Origin: JAVBTT01 sp031556035
GTDB lineage: Bacteria > Bacillota > Clostridia > Oscillospirales > UBA929
Assembly (NCBI GenBank): GCA_031556035.1
Contig: JAVBTT010000002.1
Coordinates: 124,001 to 188,000 of the forward strand
Direction: 5' to 3'
DNA: 64,000 nucleotides
In this document: one piece after another, positions 25,513 to 34,629 of the stretch
Position numbering within the stretch: the first letter of the stretch is position 1
How the letters are laid out: each line of letters begins with the position of its first letter
The notes under the pieces: model-generated
Database searches by the model: none
What the model saw: only the letters and a program-made list of their open reading frames with translations
Told to the model about the DNA's origin: nothing
Made by a program: the position numbers and the translations under genes

Positions 25513-26708
25513 CGGTAATCGGCGGAGGCGCCTCCGGTCTTGCCGCCGCGATAGGCGCCTCCCGCTCCGGGGCGGGGGTGACCATATTTGAAAAGCTTCC
25601 GAGAGTGGGAAAAAAGCTGCTCGCCACCGGCAACGGGCGCTGCAACCTGTCAAACGCCCGCGTTGACCCGGAAAGGAATTACCGCAGCGGCGACCTCCGG
25701 CTTGTGAAGGCCGTTTTTGAGGCGTTCTCGCCCTCGGACACCCTGGCTTTTTTTGACGGTCTGGGCATACCGGTACGCGAGGGAGAGGACGGCAGGCTGT
25801 ACCCCTATTCGCTCCAGGCCGCCTCTGTGCTTGACGTGCTTCGCTTTGAGACCGCCAGGCTCGGCGCAAAAACCGTCTGCGGCGGCGAGGTCACGCGAAT
25901 TGAGCGCTCAGGAGAAGGCTTTTCGGTGTCGGGAGCATACTTTGGCAGAGTTGTAGTCGCGGCCGGGGGCATAGCGGCCCCTTCGCTCGGGGGCGGCAGG
26001 AGCGGCTATGAACTGCTGCGCTCGTTCGGGCACAAAATAACTCCGCTCGCCCCGTCTATCGTCCAGCTCAAGACGGACACCTCCCTCACGAAGGCCCTGA
26101 AGGGGATAAAAATTGACGGCGCGCTGTCGCTTGCGCACCGTGACGAGATCGTCTCGCGGCAGTCCGGTGAGATACTGTTCACCGAGTACGGACTCTCCGG
26201 CCCGCCGGCGATGCAGCTGTCAACCCGGCTAGCGGGCAAGCCGATATCCGGCTTCGGCGTTTTGATAGACTTTCTGCCGGAGCTGGCTCAGGATGAGCTT
26301 GCCGCCATGCTGGACAGGCGCAGGCTGCGGCATCCCGAGCGGGCGCTTGAGGATATCTTCGTCGGCCTCCTCCCCAGGCGCGTGGGCCAGACGCTCCTCA
26401 GGAGCGCCGGGAAAACCTTTGAGCATACATGCGGGTCGCTTTCCCCGGAGGACGCGAGCCGTCTGGCTGCGTTAGCCAAGCACTTTCACCTGAATCTCAC
26501 CGGAACCCTCGGCTTTCAGGACGCGCAGGTCACAAGCGGCGGCGCGGATTTGAGCGGCTTCAGCCACACGCTGGAATCGCAATATATGCCCGGTCTGCAC
26601 GCCTGCGGCGAGGTGCTTGACGTGGACGGCGACTGCGGGGGGTACAATCTGCAATGGGCGTGGTCCTCCGGCATGGTCGCGGGGCGCTGCGCCGCAGGAG
26701 GTTTTTAA
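25503..26708 (+). CDS. HI0933/BaiN-like FAD-dependent oxidoreductase
   Basis: 401 residues. An N-terminal FAD Rossmann motif (VIGGGASGLAAAIGAS) is followed by the family hallmark KKLLATGNGRCNLSN, an inserted beta-rich middle domain, and the C-terminal FAD motif ACGEVLDVDGDCGGYNLQWA. This matches the HI0933 family (YhiN/BaiN); reported activities vary, so the substrate is not assigned. Its start overlaps the MFS stop and its TAA overlaps the next ATG, so the three genes are probably translated as a unit. Confidence 0.9.
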   Translation: MDIAVIGGGASGLAAAIGASRSGAGVTIFEKLPRVGKKLLATGNGRCNLSNARVDPERNYRSGDLRLVKAVFEAFSPSDTLAFFDGLGIPVREGEDGRLYPYSLQAASVLDVLRFETARLGAKTVCGGEVTRIERSGEGFSVSGAYFGRVVVAAGGIAAPSLGGGRSGYELLRSFGHKITPLAPSIVQLKTDTSLTKALKGIKIDGALSLAHRDEIVSRQSGEILFTEYGLSGPPAMQLSTRLAGKPISGFGVLIDFLPELAQDELAAMLDRRRLRHPERALEDIFVGLLPRRVGQTLLRSAGKTFEHTCGSLSPEDASRLAALAKHFHLNLTGTLGFQDAQVTSGGADLSGFSHTLESQYMPGLHACGEVLDVDGDCGGYNLQWAWSSGMVAGRCAAGGF

Positions 26709-28285
26709 TGCTTAAAATTAAAAATGTTTATCTTCCGCTTGGATTTGACTTTTCCGGGCTGATCCCGGAGGCGTCAAAAGCCTTGGGCTGCGCGCCGGCG
26801 GATATCCTGTCCTGCAGCCTCTGGCGCAAATCGATCGACGCGCGGCACGGCATAAGATATGTGTGCTCGCTCCTGGCGCAGCTCAGAATACCTGAGGACG
26901 CGTTTGTCGGAGGGGATATTGAGGCGTTCCGGGAATCGGCTTACAAGGCTCCGGCGCGCGTTGAGCGCAGGGCCAGGGTTATCGTCACCGGCTTTGGCCC
27001 CGCCGGAATATTCTGCGCCCTGACGCTGGCGAGGGCCGGCTTTGCCCCCGTCGTGCTCGAGCGCGGCGGCGATGTGGATAAACGCCTTGAGGCCGTCAAC
27101 TCCTTTTGGCGCGGCGGGGAGCTGGACGAGGACTGCAACGTGCAATTTGGGGAGGGCGGGGCAGGAACATTTTCGGACGGCAAGCTCACCACCGGCATAA
27201 AAGACCCGCGCTGCCGCCATGTGCTGGAAACGCTGGTTTCATTCGGCGCTCCCGGCGATATACTGACGGACGCGCATCCGCACATAGGCACCGACCGGCT
27301 GAGGCCGATAATCGCCTCTGTCCGGGAGGAAATTATCAGGCTGGGCGGAGCTGTGTTGTTCAACACGAGGCTCGAAAGAGTGATTGGCCACAGCGATAAT
27401 ACAATAAGTATAATTGCTTCGACCGCTCAGGGCAACAGAGAGCTCACGTGCGATCATCTGGTGCTCGCGCTGGGGCACTCGGCGCGCGACACGACAAGAC
27501 AGCTTTATGCTGACGGCTTCACGTTTATCCCTAAGCCCTTTTCCCTGGGCGTTCGGATTGAACACCTTCAGGAGGACATTGACCTGGCACTTTACAGGGA
27601 GGCGAGGCGGGGCTTGCTCCCCCCGGCTGAATACAGGCTCAGCGCGCATCTGCCGGACGGGCGCTCAGTTTACACCTTCTGCATGTGCCCTGGAGGCGTA
27701 GTCGTTTCCTCCTCCAGCCAAAGGGGAGGGGTGGTCACCAACGGAATGAGCCTGCACGCGCGGGACGGCGCGAACGCCAACAGCGCCCTGCTGGTTGGGG
27801 TCGCCCCGAAGGATTTCCCCTCCGGGCTTCCACTCGCGGGGCTAGAGCTTCAGGAGAGCATTGAGCGCTCGGCTTTCATCGCCGGAGGAGGCGATTACAG
27901 GGCGCCTGTTCAGCTTGTCGGGGATTTCCTGCAGAATCTGCCCACAAGGGTTTTCGGCAGAGTAAAGCCAAGCTGCCTTCCGGGAACAGCACCCGGCGAT
28001 ATACGCTCCTGCCTCCCGGCGTTTGTAACAGACGCGCTCGCGCTCGCGCTTCCGGCTCTGGGTCGCAGGCTTCGAGGCTTTGACAGCCCGGAGGCCGTCC
28101 TGACCGCGCCCGAGACCCGCTCCTCATCTCCTGTCCGTATGCTTCGCGGCGAAGACCTGAGGGCGGAGGCCCACCCGAACGTCTACCCCTGCGGCGAGGG
28201 CGCCGGGTACGCGGGCGGCATAGTTTCCGCGGCTGTGGATGGAATACGGGCCGCGGAGGAGATATGCCGCGCCAGCCGGCTCTGA
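26708..28285 (+). CDS. COG2509-type FAD-dependent dehydrogenase
   Basis: 525 residues. An N-terminal 75-residue ferredoxin-like domain (MLKIKNVYLPLGFDFSGLIP) precedes the FAD motif VTGFGPAGIFCALTLARAG, then FGEGGAGTFSDGKLTTG and the C-terminal YPCGEGAGYAGGIVSAAVDG, all typical of COG2509. GGAGG lies 7 nt before the ATG at 26708, which overlaps the previous stop (TAATG). The pairing of this family with an HI0933 protein suggests a joint redox step; the reaction is not known to me. A repeat element starts immediately after its TGA. Confidence 0.88.
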   Translation: MLKIKNVYLPLGFDFSGLIPEASKALGCAPADILSCSLWRKSIDARHGIRYVCSLLAQLRIPEDAFVGGDIEAFRESAYKAPARVERRARVIVTGFGPAGIFCALTLARAGFAPVVLERGGDVDKRLEAVNSFWRGGELDEDCNVQFGEGGAGTFSDGKLTTGIKDPRCRHVLETLVSFGAPGDILTDAHPHIGTDRLRPIIASVREEIIRLGGAVLFNTRLERVIGHSDNTISIIASTAQGNRELTCDHLVLALGHSARDTTRQLYADGFTFIPKPFSLGVRIEHLQEDIDLALYREARRGLLPPAEYRLSAHLPDGRSVYTFCMCPGGVVVSSSSQRGGVVTNGMSLHARDGANANSALLVGVAPKDFPSGLPLAGLELQESIERSAFIAGGGDYRAPVQLVGDFLQNLPTRVFGRVKPSCLPGTAPGDIRSCLPAFVTDALALALPALGRRLRGFDSPEAVLTAPETRSSSPVRMLRGEDLRAEAHPNVYPCGEGAGYAGGIVSAAVDGIRAAEEICRASRL

Positions 28286-28310
28286 TACTAATCCCATGTT
28301 TAAAGCGTAG

Positions 28311-28368
28311 ATATTACGGCGGCATCTAACAGTAGCAATTTATATGGCTTATACAGCCGCCGTAATAT
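28311..28368. repeat. 58-bp element with ATATTACGGCGGC ends
   Basis: Perfect 13-bp terminal inverted repeats, ATATTACGGCGGC and GCCGCCGTAATAT, around a 32-bp AT-rich middle. Same size and same outer heptamer as its neighbour at 28381-28439, but the middle differs. Confidence 0.75.
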
Positions 28369-28380
28369 GTGTTAAAATCA

Positions 28381-28439
28381 ATATTACTCCGGCAAATCAA
28401 GCCTGCCTAATTTACCACTGATAAGTGCCGGAGTAATAT
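28381..28439. repeat. 59-bp element with ATATTACTCCGGC ends
   Basis: Perfect 13-bp terminal inverted repeats, ATATTACTCCGGC and GCCGGAGTAATAT. Its complement matches 50340-50392 with two mismatches in 53, so it is a true dispersed repeat. Confidence 0.85.
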
Positions 28440-28441
28440 AA

Positions 28442-28481
28442 TAATCGGCAAAAGCTTGCCGCGACAAGCTTTTGCCGATTA
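28442..28481. terminator. Hairpin between the COG2509 gene and iolG
   Basis: A 17-bp perfect stem (TAATCGGCAAAAGCTTG and complement) with loop CCGCGA, lying between convergent genes. No T-run follows. The AAGCTTG/CAAGCTT core is shared with the hairpins at 22.6, 38.7 and 43.8 kb. Confidence 0.6.
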
Positions 28482-28528
28482 CTATACGGAAGGCTTTAAA
28501 CAGGAATTAGTATAACACCGGATTTGTG

Positions 28529-29545
28529 TTACAGTATCTCGTCTAATCTGACCGGCCTGTTCTCCTTCAGAGAGAGCTTGGCCGCCAGAGCTATTGCCAC
28601 AGGCTTAAGTCCGTCGTCAATGGTGACGGGCACCGGCTTGTCGTGAAGAACCGCGTCCACAAACTGCCGCATCTCCTCGGCAAACGACTGCATATAGCGT
28701 TCGAGGAAGAAGTAGAGCGGCTTGTCGGCGCAGACGCCATTCCCCGTGGCAATTGTTACAGTGGTCTCCCTATCGTTTTCAATCGCGGCCATGCCCTTGG
28801 AGCCGAACACCTCCAGCCTCTGGTCGTAGCCGTAGGAGGCGCGGCGGCAGTTGTCGATTACCCCGATGGCGCCGTTTGCAAAGCTCAGTGTGACAACCGC
28901 GGTGTCGATGTCGCCCGCCTCGCCGATGGCCGGATCCACCGTCACGGCGCCCCGGGCGTAGACCTCCACCACCTCGCTCATCGCCTGATAGCGGGCCATG
29001 TCAAAATCGTGGATGGTACAGTCCAGAAACAGCCCGCCGGAAACCGCAGCGTATTCGGGGGAGGGCGGCGCCGGATCGCGCGATGTGATTTTGATGACGG
29101 CCACATCGCCAAGCGCGCCCGATTCCACCAGTCCCCGGACGCGGGCAAAGTTGTGGTCAAAGCGGCGGTTAAAGCCGATCTGCATCTTGACTCCGCACTC
29201 CCGTACTACGCGCCCCGCCTCTATAATTTTGGCAATGGTCAAATCCACCGGTTTTTCGCAAAAGATGTGCTTGCCGGCCCGCGCCGCTTCCATGCTGATA
29301 TCGGCGTGTGTGTTGGTGGGCGAACAGATCAGGACCGCGTCAATGCTTTTGTCTGCCAGGATTTCCCTATAGTCGTCATACACGCGCGGGATGGAGAATT
29401 CATCCGCCACGCGTCTGGCGGCCTCCAAATTCACGTCCGATATCGCGCCGGCAACCGCGTCCTGCACGATGTGGGCAATTGACTTGGCGTGTACATAACC
29501 GATCCGCCCGGCGCCGATGATCCCAATATTAATTTTTTTGCTCAT
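28529..29545 (-). CDS. iolG: Inositol 2-dehydrogenase-like oxidoreductase (Gfo/Idh/MocA)
   Basis: 338 residues. An N-terminal NAD motif (IGIIGAGRIGYVHAKSI) and the catalytic-Lys motif FCEKPVDLT, then GFNRRFDHNF and DCTIHDFDMARY, fit IolG, which oxidises myo-inositol to scyllo-inosose. It lies about 7 kb from the iol operon, as third gene after YesM- and YesN-like genes, 15 bp after the latter. GGAG precedes the ATG. Since Gfo/Idh enzymes vary in substrate, another polyol or sugar is possible. Confidence 0.8.
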   Translation of the reverse strand: MSKKINIGIIGAGRIGYVHAKSIAHIVQDAVAGAISDVNLEAARRVADEFSIPRVYDDYREILADKSIDAVLICSPTNTHADISMEAARAGKHIFCEKPVDLTIAKIIEAGRVVRECGVKMQIGFNRRFDHNFARVRGLVESGALGDVAVIKITSRDPAPPSPEYAAVSGGLFLDCTIHDFDMARYQAMSEVVEVYARGAVTVDPAIGEAGDIDTAVVTLSFANGAIGVIDNCRRASYGYDQRLEVFGSKGMAAIENDRETTVTIATGNGVCADKPLYFFLERYMQSFAEEMRQFVDAVLHDKPVPVTIDDGLKPVAIALAAKLSLKENRPVRLDEIL

Positions 29546-29560
29546 GAATTCCTCGCTCCT

Positions 29561-31123
29561 TCATTTTTTCCCGTTTTCAATTCTGTAATGGCGCGGGCTG
29601 AAGCCTGTGTATTTCTTGAAAAGTATGGAGAAGTACGCCGCATCCTCAACGCCGACCATAACGGCAATTTCGTAGGATTTAAGATCAGTCGTCAGCAACA
29701 GCTCCTTTGCCTTGTTAATCCTTATTTTTGTCAGGGCCTCCGTTATGGTCTCTCCCGTTACCTTTTTAAACAGGTGGCTCAAGTAACTCTCGTTCACATG
29801 GGCGTTTTGCGCGATGTTGACAAGACGTATATTTTTCCTGTAGTGCTCGCTTATAAAGTCCATCGTCTTTTGAATAATTGTATTATTGTTTTCCACATAG
29901 CTCTGTATTTTATTGCAAATGTGGGATATCTCCGCCTCAATGAGCGAGGACAGCTCGCTCACCGATGCCGCCTCAAATATCTTTCTGTATACCTCGGAGT
30001 CAATAATCTTTTCATCCTCCTTGACCGGAACCAGCTTGACGCAAAGGGAGTAGATGAGGGCGGCTATATTTTTTACATATTCGATGGCCAGCTTTGTGCG
30101 CTTGACATATCGGACGAAATCAAACAGCAGCCGCACCGCCGCAGTATTGTCCCCGGAGCTGACGGCCGCGACAATGTCGTCAATAAAGGACTCGGCCGCC
30201 CCCTCCTTGCCGTCGAGAACCGTTTTTTCATTGGGCAAATACATGCAAATGCTGTTCTGCTCGTAAAAACGGTTTTTCATGGCTTTTATTGTCTCCTCAT
30301 AGGCGGCGGGAAGCTCAGCCGCGCCATGATGCACTCCGCTGATGGACACCGAGATTGAAATGGAGAGCGTAGTTTCCGAGATGCCGGTGATCTCCTCGCA
30401 GGCCAAAAGGATTCCGCGCATCTCATCCCCGTAGTCCCTGCCGTCGAGCCGTAAAACCAGACAAAGGCGGTTCTTGTCCATGGGTACGCACAGGTGGTCA
30501 TAAGCGTGAAACGCGAGATCCGCCATGTTCTTTATTCTCATCCCTCCGGCGGCCTCGGCGTCAGCTCCGGCGTTAAACACGGTCGTCTCAATTAAGATCA
30601 GCACAAATGAGGACAGGCCGAAATCCTCCGCCCTGCCCGGCGGCTTCGCGTTGAGAATGATGTCGCGAACCTGATTTTCGCGCAGTATCTCCATGCTGTC
30701 CGATATTTCGCTCTCCAGCGTCTGGATGCGGCTGCGGGTTTCCTTGCGCGACTCTATCTGCTCCAGCGCCTTCTGCACCGCGCTGGATATCTGGCTGAGC
30801 TTTGTTGGCTTTAACACAAAGTCGACCACCTCGTACCGCACGGCCGCCTGCGCGAAGGAAAAGTCGGCGTACCCTGTCAGAATGATAGTCTTTATATACC
30901 CGTACTTCTCATGGATGCGCCGCACCAGCTCAATGCCGTCCATGCCGGGCATTTTGATGTCGGTGATAACGATATCGGGCTTGTGGATCTCGATTATGTC
31001 CAGCGCCTCAATCCCGTCCTCCGCCTCGTATACCGCGTCTATCCCCAGCGATTCCCATTCCATGTAATCCCTTATCCCGATCCGGATAAACGGCTCATTA
31101 TCCACAATTAACGCCTTATACAT
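29561..31123 (-). CDS. YesN-like response regulator with AraC-type DNA-binding domain
   Basis: 520 residues. Receiver domain residues 1-125 with phospho-acceptor Asp55 in IVITDIKMPG, acidic D8/E10 and FVLKPTKL for the switch Lys. A long linker with a coiled segment follows, then a C-terminal AraC helix-turn-helix pair (NESYLSHLFKKVTGETI and then AAYFSILFKKYTGFSPRHYR). The ATG at 31123 has GGAGGG 7 nt upstream. It overlaps the kinase stop by 8 nt. It probably activates the divergent ABC importer operon in response to an outside sugar. Confidence 0.92.
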   Translation of the reverse strand: MYKALIVDNEPFIRIGIRDYMEWESLGIDAVYEAEDGIEALDIIEIHKPDIVITDIKMPGMDGIELVRRIHEKYGYIKTIILTGYADFSFAQAAVRYEVVDFVLKPTKLSQISSAVQKALEQIESRKETRSRIQTLESEISDSMEILRENQVRDIILNAKPPGRAEDFGLSSFVLILIETTVFNAGADAEAAGGMRIKNMADLAFHAYDHLCVPMDKNRLCLVLRLDGRDYGDEMRGILLACEEITGISETTLSISISVSISGVHHGAAELPAAYEETIKAMKNRFYEQNSICMYLPNEKTVLDGKEGAAESFIDDIVAAVSSGDNTAAVRLLFDFVRYVKRTKLAIEYVKNIAALIYSLCVKLVPVKEDEKIIDSEVYRKIFEAASVSELSSLIEAEISHICNKIQSYVENNNTIIQKTMDFISEHYRKNIRLVNIAQNAHVNESYLSHLFKKVTGETITEALTKIRINKAKELLLTTDLKSYEIAVMVGVEDAAYFSILFKKYTGFSPRHYRIENGKK

Positions 31124-32888
31124 CGCAGCCCTCCACATTATCCCCCGGAAGCACTATCAACACTTCGGTCCCCTCTCCCCGCACGCTTTGTATGGTCAGG
31201 CCGTATTCCTCGCCGTAAAACAGGCGCAGCCGCTTGTCCGTATTGTAAATGCCGATATGGCTGCGTCCGCCGTCCGACGGCGCGGTCATCTCCCCCTCCG
31301 GCGAGTAAAGAGTGCTCACGTCAAAGCCCACCCCGTTGTCGGAGATGCGGATGCAAATCCGGTCGTCAACGGCCTGCGCGTGAAGGCTCATTACCCCCGC
31401 TCCGCGCTTGTTCTCAAGGCCGTGGACGACGGCGTTCTCCACGATGCACTGGATGCACAGCTTGGGAACGAGCATGTCCAAAATCCTGTCATCGTCAACC
31501 CGGATGTCCGTCTGCAGCTTGTCTCCAAAGCGCACCTTTTGCAAATACAGGTAAAAATTGATATACTCAAGTTCCTCCCTGATTGTAATTTTCTCGTCTT
31601 CCTTCATGTATATCCCCGCGCGCAGCAGCTGCCCCAACGACCACACCATTTCGGACAGCTCCTCCTCTCCCCGCATGGTGGCCTGCCAGGTGATGCACTC
31701 CAGCGCGTTAAACAAAAAATGGGGGTTGATTTGCGCCAGCAAAAACTTAAGCTCAGCCTCCTTGGACGACAGCTTCTTTTCATAAACCTCATTGATAAGG
31801 CGGTTAATCTCAGCCGCCATACCGTTGACGGTGTCGGCCAGCCTGTCGAATTCCGAAAAACCGCTCGGCTCAACCCTGACATCAAAATGCCCCTGCCCGA
31901 TTTCAGAGACGACCTCAAGCACCTTGTCAATAGGCTTGACAAAGGCGGCGGCAATCCATCCGCCCAGCAGCAAAAGGCCCAGCAGCAGGACGGCGATTAT
32001 CAGGATAAAATTGGCGGTAATGTGCCTTAAATCCGCGAACGCCTCGTTTTCAGGGATTACAAGCACAGAATAAAGACCGTAGCGCGAAAGCGTGTTGGAC
32101 TGCGCGAGAAAGCTGCTGCCATCGTATTTGAACTTGTAAAACTCCCCGTAGCTCCACTCCCGCGTTCGCCACTTCCCGGACAGGTCCAGCTTGGCGTCCG
32201 CGTTCCCGTTCTTCTGAAAAATCAGCCTGTCCTGATGGTACACGGACAGCATAATGGAATTGTAGGAGCTGTCCAGACTTCCCAGTATGTCAAACAGCTC
32301 ATACCGCACCGCGACGACAAGGGTGGCGATTTCAGCCCCTGTGCTCAAATCGCTCATCACATAGGTGATGTACAGATAGCCGCCCGGGTATTCCGGCAGG
32401 ATGACGCTCGTCGCGCCCGGGGATGCCCGGGAGGCGCTGAACACACGGAGATTGTTTTCAAAGTCGGAGCCCCCCACCGTGTGCCTCTGCACGCCGTAGC
32501 TCTCCTCCGCGCTGACGAAAACATAGACGGAGTCAATCAGCTTTTCATGCCAGGCGGCGTCGAACAGGAGCTGCTGCTTAAGGCGGTTTTCGATCCTGAT
32601 CACCTTTTCAACCTTTTCGCCGGCTGTGTGGTATTCCTCAAGCAGCGCGGCGCGCAGGGATGAGTTCGAGATAAGCAGCAGCGCCAGCGTGTTGACCGAT
32701 TCCAGCCGGTCGTTCAGAAGCTCGTTGACCTGGCCCACATACTCCTTCAGATGCGCGTCGTTCTTTTCCCTGAGGCTTCGTTCCAGGGAAAAATAAAAAA
32801 ACGCGCCCGAAAAACCAATGGCGACAGTGGTGATCAGCATGACTATTGCGACGAAACGGATTTTAAAGGAGGAATAATTGATTTTCAT
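31116..32888 (-). CDS. YesM-like sensor histidine kinase
   Basis: 590 residues. Membrane helix at about residues 12-34, an extracellular Cache-like sensor to about 285, a second helix (FILIIAVLLLGLLLLGGWIA), a HAMP domain, then the His_kinase family block with NPHFLFNALE carrying the phosphorylated His, and an HATPase with ENAVVHGLENK and ISDNGVGFD. It senses extracellular ligand, often a sugar, and phosphorylates the YesN-like partner. The ATG at 32888 has a weak site; a GTG four codons upstream is possible. Confidence 0.92.
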   Translation of the reverse strand: MKINYSSFKIRFVAIVMLITTVAIGFSGAFFYFSLERSLREKNDAHLKEYVGQVNELLNDRLESVNTLALLLISNSSLRAALLEEYHTAGEKVEKVIRIENRLKQQLLFDAAWHEKLIDSVYVFVSAEESYGVQRHTVGGSDFENNLRVFSASRASPGATSVILPEYPGGYLYITYVMSDLSTGAEIATLVVAVRYELFDILGSLDSSYNSIMLSVYHQDRLIFQKNGNADAKLDLSGKWRTREWSYGEFYKFKYDGSSFLAQSNTLSRYGLYSVLVIPENEAFADLRHITANFILIIAVLLLGLLLLGGWIAAAFVKPIDKVLEVVSEIGQGHFDVRVEPSGFSEFDRLADTVNGMAAEINRLINEVYEKKLSSKEAELKFLLAQINPHFLFNALECITWQATMRGEEELSEMVWSLGQLLRAGIYMKEDEKITIREELEYINFYLYLQKVRFGDKLQTDIRVDDDRILDMLVPKLCIQCIVENAVVHGLENKRGAGVMSLHAQAVDDRICIRISDNGVGFDVSTLYSPEGEMTAPSDGGRSHIGIYNTDKRLRLFYGEEYGLTIQSVRGEGTEVLIVLPGDNVEGCDV

Positions 32889-32946
32889 ATCTAACCACAC
32901 CGCAAATTTTTTAACAAATTACGATTCACAGCCGCCGTTCTTTTCT

Positions 32947-32974
32947 AATATAGCACCAAGTCCGGCAAATGCAA
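32947..32974 (-). promoter_or_regulatory. Candidate promoter of the yesM-yesN-iolG operon
   Basis: On the minus strand TTGCAT (32969-32974), 16 bp, TATATT (32947-32952), about 60 nt upstream of the kinase start. I could not find an equally good promoter for the divergent binding-protein gene in the 226-bp interval. Confidence 0.4.
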
Positions 32975-33114
32975 TCGCCACATGACGAGGACGTAATAAA
33001 AACAAAAGAAATGCCAAATATATTCGATTTTATTTACCCTCGGAATCGACTACTATTACAGGTAGAGGGAAAATGATGACCACCGACCACATGTATAAAC
33101 TGGAGGTAATTGTG

Positions 33115-34455
33115 ATGAAAAAACGTGCGACCCGAGTCCTGGCTCTGGCTTTGACCGTCATTATGGCGACGGCGCTGCTCGGTGCCTGCGCAAGCTCCGG
33201 GCCTCAGAGCCCCGCTGGAAATCAGGGCAATTCCAGCCCCGTTCAGCCGGCCAAGGAAGTTGTCATCAAGTATCCGTCGTTCCAGATCGGCGTCAACTCT
33301 TACGCCCCCGTCATGGAGGAGGCGCTGAAGAGATTCAACGAGGCCAACGCCGGCAAATACAAGGTTGAGATCGAGGAAATCCCCGGTGACCAGGCCTATG
33401 TCGACAAAATGAAAGCCCTGCTCTCAGTCGACCAGCTTCCCGACATCGTCTTCACGGGCGGGTACAACCTGCTGGATCTGGCTCTGGCAAAGGACGCGGT
33501 GGTTGACCTTACACCCTATATGAACGAGGACTCCAACTGGAAGGACAACTTCAGCGACGCCGCCCTCGACTTCAACAGCAGGGACGGCAAAATCTACGCC
33601 GTGCCCGCGCAGACCGACCTGATCGGGTATTTCTACAACAAGGAGCTGTTTACTCAGGCCGGCATTTCTCCCGCCAAAACCTGGGACGAATTCTTCTCCA
33701 ACTGCGAAAAGCTGAGCGCGGCCGGCATCACTCCGCTGTCCATGGATACGGCGGACTCCGGCTGGGTCACTAGCCTGTGGCTAATGGCGCTTGTCGGCAC
33801 CAACGGCTCGTCCGGCGAGGATTTTGCCAACGCGATGTCGCCGACGGATTACAACGTGCCCGAATTCATTGACGCCGTCACTAAGATTCAGGACATGTAC
33901 TTAAATTATACCACAAGCGACGCCGTTGGTGGGGCGTATGAAGCCGCCGCCAACAATTTCCTTACGGGCAAGACCGCCATGATCGCCAACGGCCCCTGGA
34001 TGATCAGCGATTTTGAGGACACAACAAAGGCCGACGCGGGCTTCGCGGGCAAGGTCGGCTCAGCCATATTCCCGGGCGGCGGCGTGTTTGATTCTGTTCC
34101 CATCGGATATTTTGTCTGCGCGAAAGACGCTGACCGTCAAAAGGCCGCCGTGGAGTTTGTCAAATATATGACAAGCGAGGAGGTCGGATATCTCGGTCTT
34201 GACCTGGTGGGCCAGATTCCCGCCACCATGAAGGTCAAGGTGGACGACAACATAAAGAGCAAATACCCGCTGCTGGCCGATCTTCTTGACGCCGCCAAGA
34301 GCGCGGAGTTCCGCTTCAACCACAACCAGGCCCTGTGGTATCCCAACACCATCGACGAAATTTCCGCCATCTATCCCTCCCTGGCCATGGGGCAGATGAC
34401 GCCGGAGGATTTCGCGAAGAAACTCAGCGACGCCGCGAAGAAGAATCTGGAATAA
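33115..34455 (+). CDS. Sugar ABC transporter substrate-binding lipoprotein
   Basis: 446 residues. A lipoprotein signal (MKKRATRVLALALTVIMATA then LLGAC, acylated Cys25) is followed by a family-1 extracellular solute-binding fold with DQLPDIVFTGGYNLLD, YAVPAQTDLIGYFYNKELF and GKTAMIANGPWMISDF. GGAGG lies 8 nt before the ATG at 33115; a longer in-frame start at 33073 would spoil the signal peptide. It delivers an oligosaccharide or glycoside to the two permeases downstream. The ATPase is not encoded here, so a shared MsmK-type ATPase is likely. Confidence 0.94.
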   Translation: MKKRATRVLALALTVIMATALLGACASSGPQSPAGNQGNSSPVQPAKEVVIKYPSFQIGVNSYAPVMEEALKRFNEANAGKYKVEIEEIPGDQAYVDKMKALLSVDQLPDIVFTGGYNLLDLALAKDAVVDLTPYMNEDSNWKDNFSDAALDFNSRDGKIYAVPAQTDLIGYFYNKELFTQAGISPAKTWDEFFSNCEKLSAAGITPLSMDTADSGWVTSLWLMALVGTNGSSGEDFANAMSPTDYNVPEFIDAVTKIQDMYLNYTTSDAVGGAYEAAANNFLTGKTAMIANGPWMISDFEDTTKADAGFAGKVGSAIFPGGGVFDSVPIGYFVCAKDADRQKAAVEFVKYMTSEEVGYLGLDLVGQIPATMKVKVDDNIKSKYPLLADLLDAAKSAEFRFNHNQALWYPNTIDEISAIYPSLAMGQMTPEDFAKKLSDAAKKNLE

Positions 34456-34522
34456 TCTATAGCGGCGGCGGCTGCCGTCAGCCCTAGCTGCTTTTTGATG
34501 GAATCGGGGCGTTTTCATACCT

Positions 34523-34560
34523 ATACTAATATCTTTTTGGGATGAGATGAGTATTAGTAT
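34523..34560. repeat. TACTAAT-family repeat (D)
   Basis: ATACTAATA (34523-34531) and TATTAGTAT (34552-34560) around 20 nt containing CTTTTTGGGATGAG. It lies 68 bp after the binding-protein stop and before the first permease gene, inside the presumed operon. Confidence 0.65.
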
Positions 34561-34629
34561 TACGTATACGCCCCGGTTCCATTACACAAAAGCGCGAATT
34601 TGCCTCTCGCCGATAAAGGACGTGATTCT

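Larger units (their letters stand above)
28286..28513. repeat. Composite TACTAAT-family element (C) with nested repeats
   Basis: The left end TACTAAT-CCCATGTTTAAAG begins on the base after the TGA of the preceding gene. The right end is CGGAAGGCTTTAAACAGG-AATTAGTA. Between them lie two ATATTAC-ended elements (28311-28368 and 28381-28439) and an AAGCTT-core hairpin (28442-28481). At about 228 bp it is the largest copy in the window. Confidence 0.8.

Noticed and set aside
28283..28528. CRISPR-like array, because of repeated units
   Set aside because: Units differ in sequence, are palindromes with different middles, and there is no constant repeat-spacer period or cas gene.
31116..32888. Kinase as a chemoreceptor, because of Cache-like sensor plus HAMP
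   Set aside because: The C-terminal half has NPHFLFN and HATPase motifs of YesM-type kinases and no signalling hairpin.
33073..33114. Earlier ATG for the sugar-binding lipoprotein
   Set aside because: It would place 14 polar residues before the signal peptide and has a poorer ribosome site than 33115.
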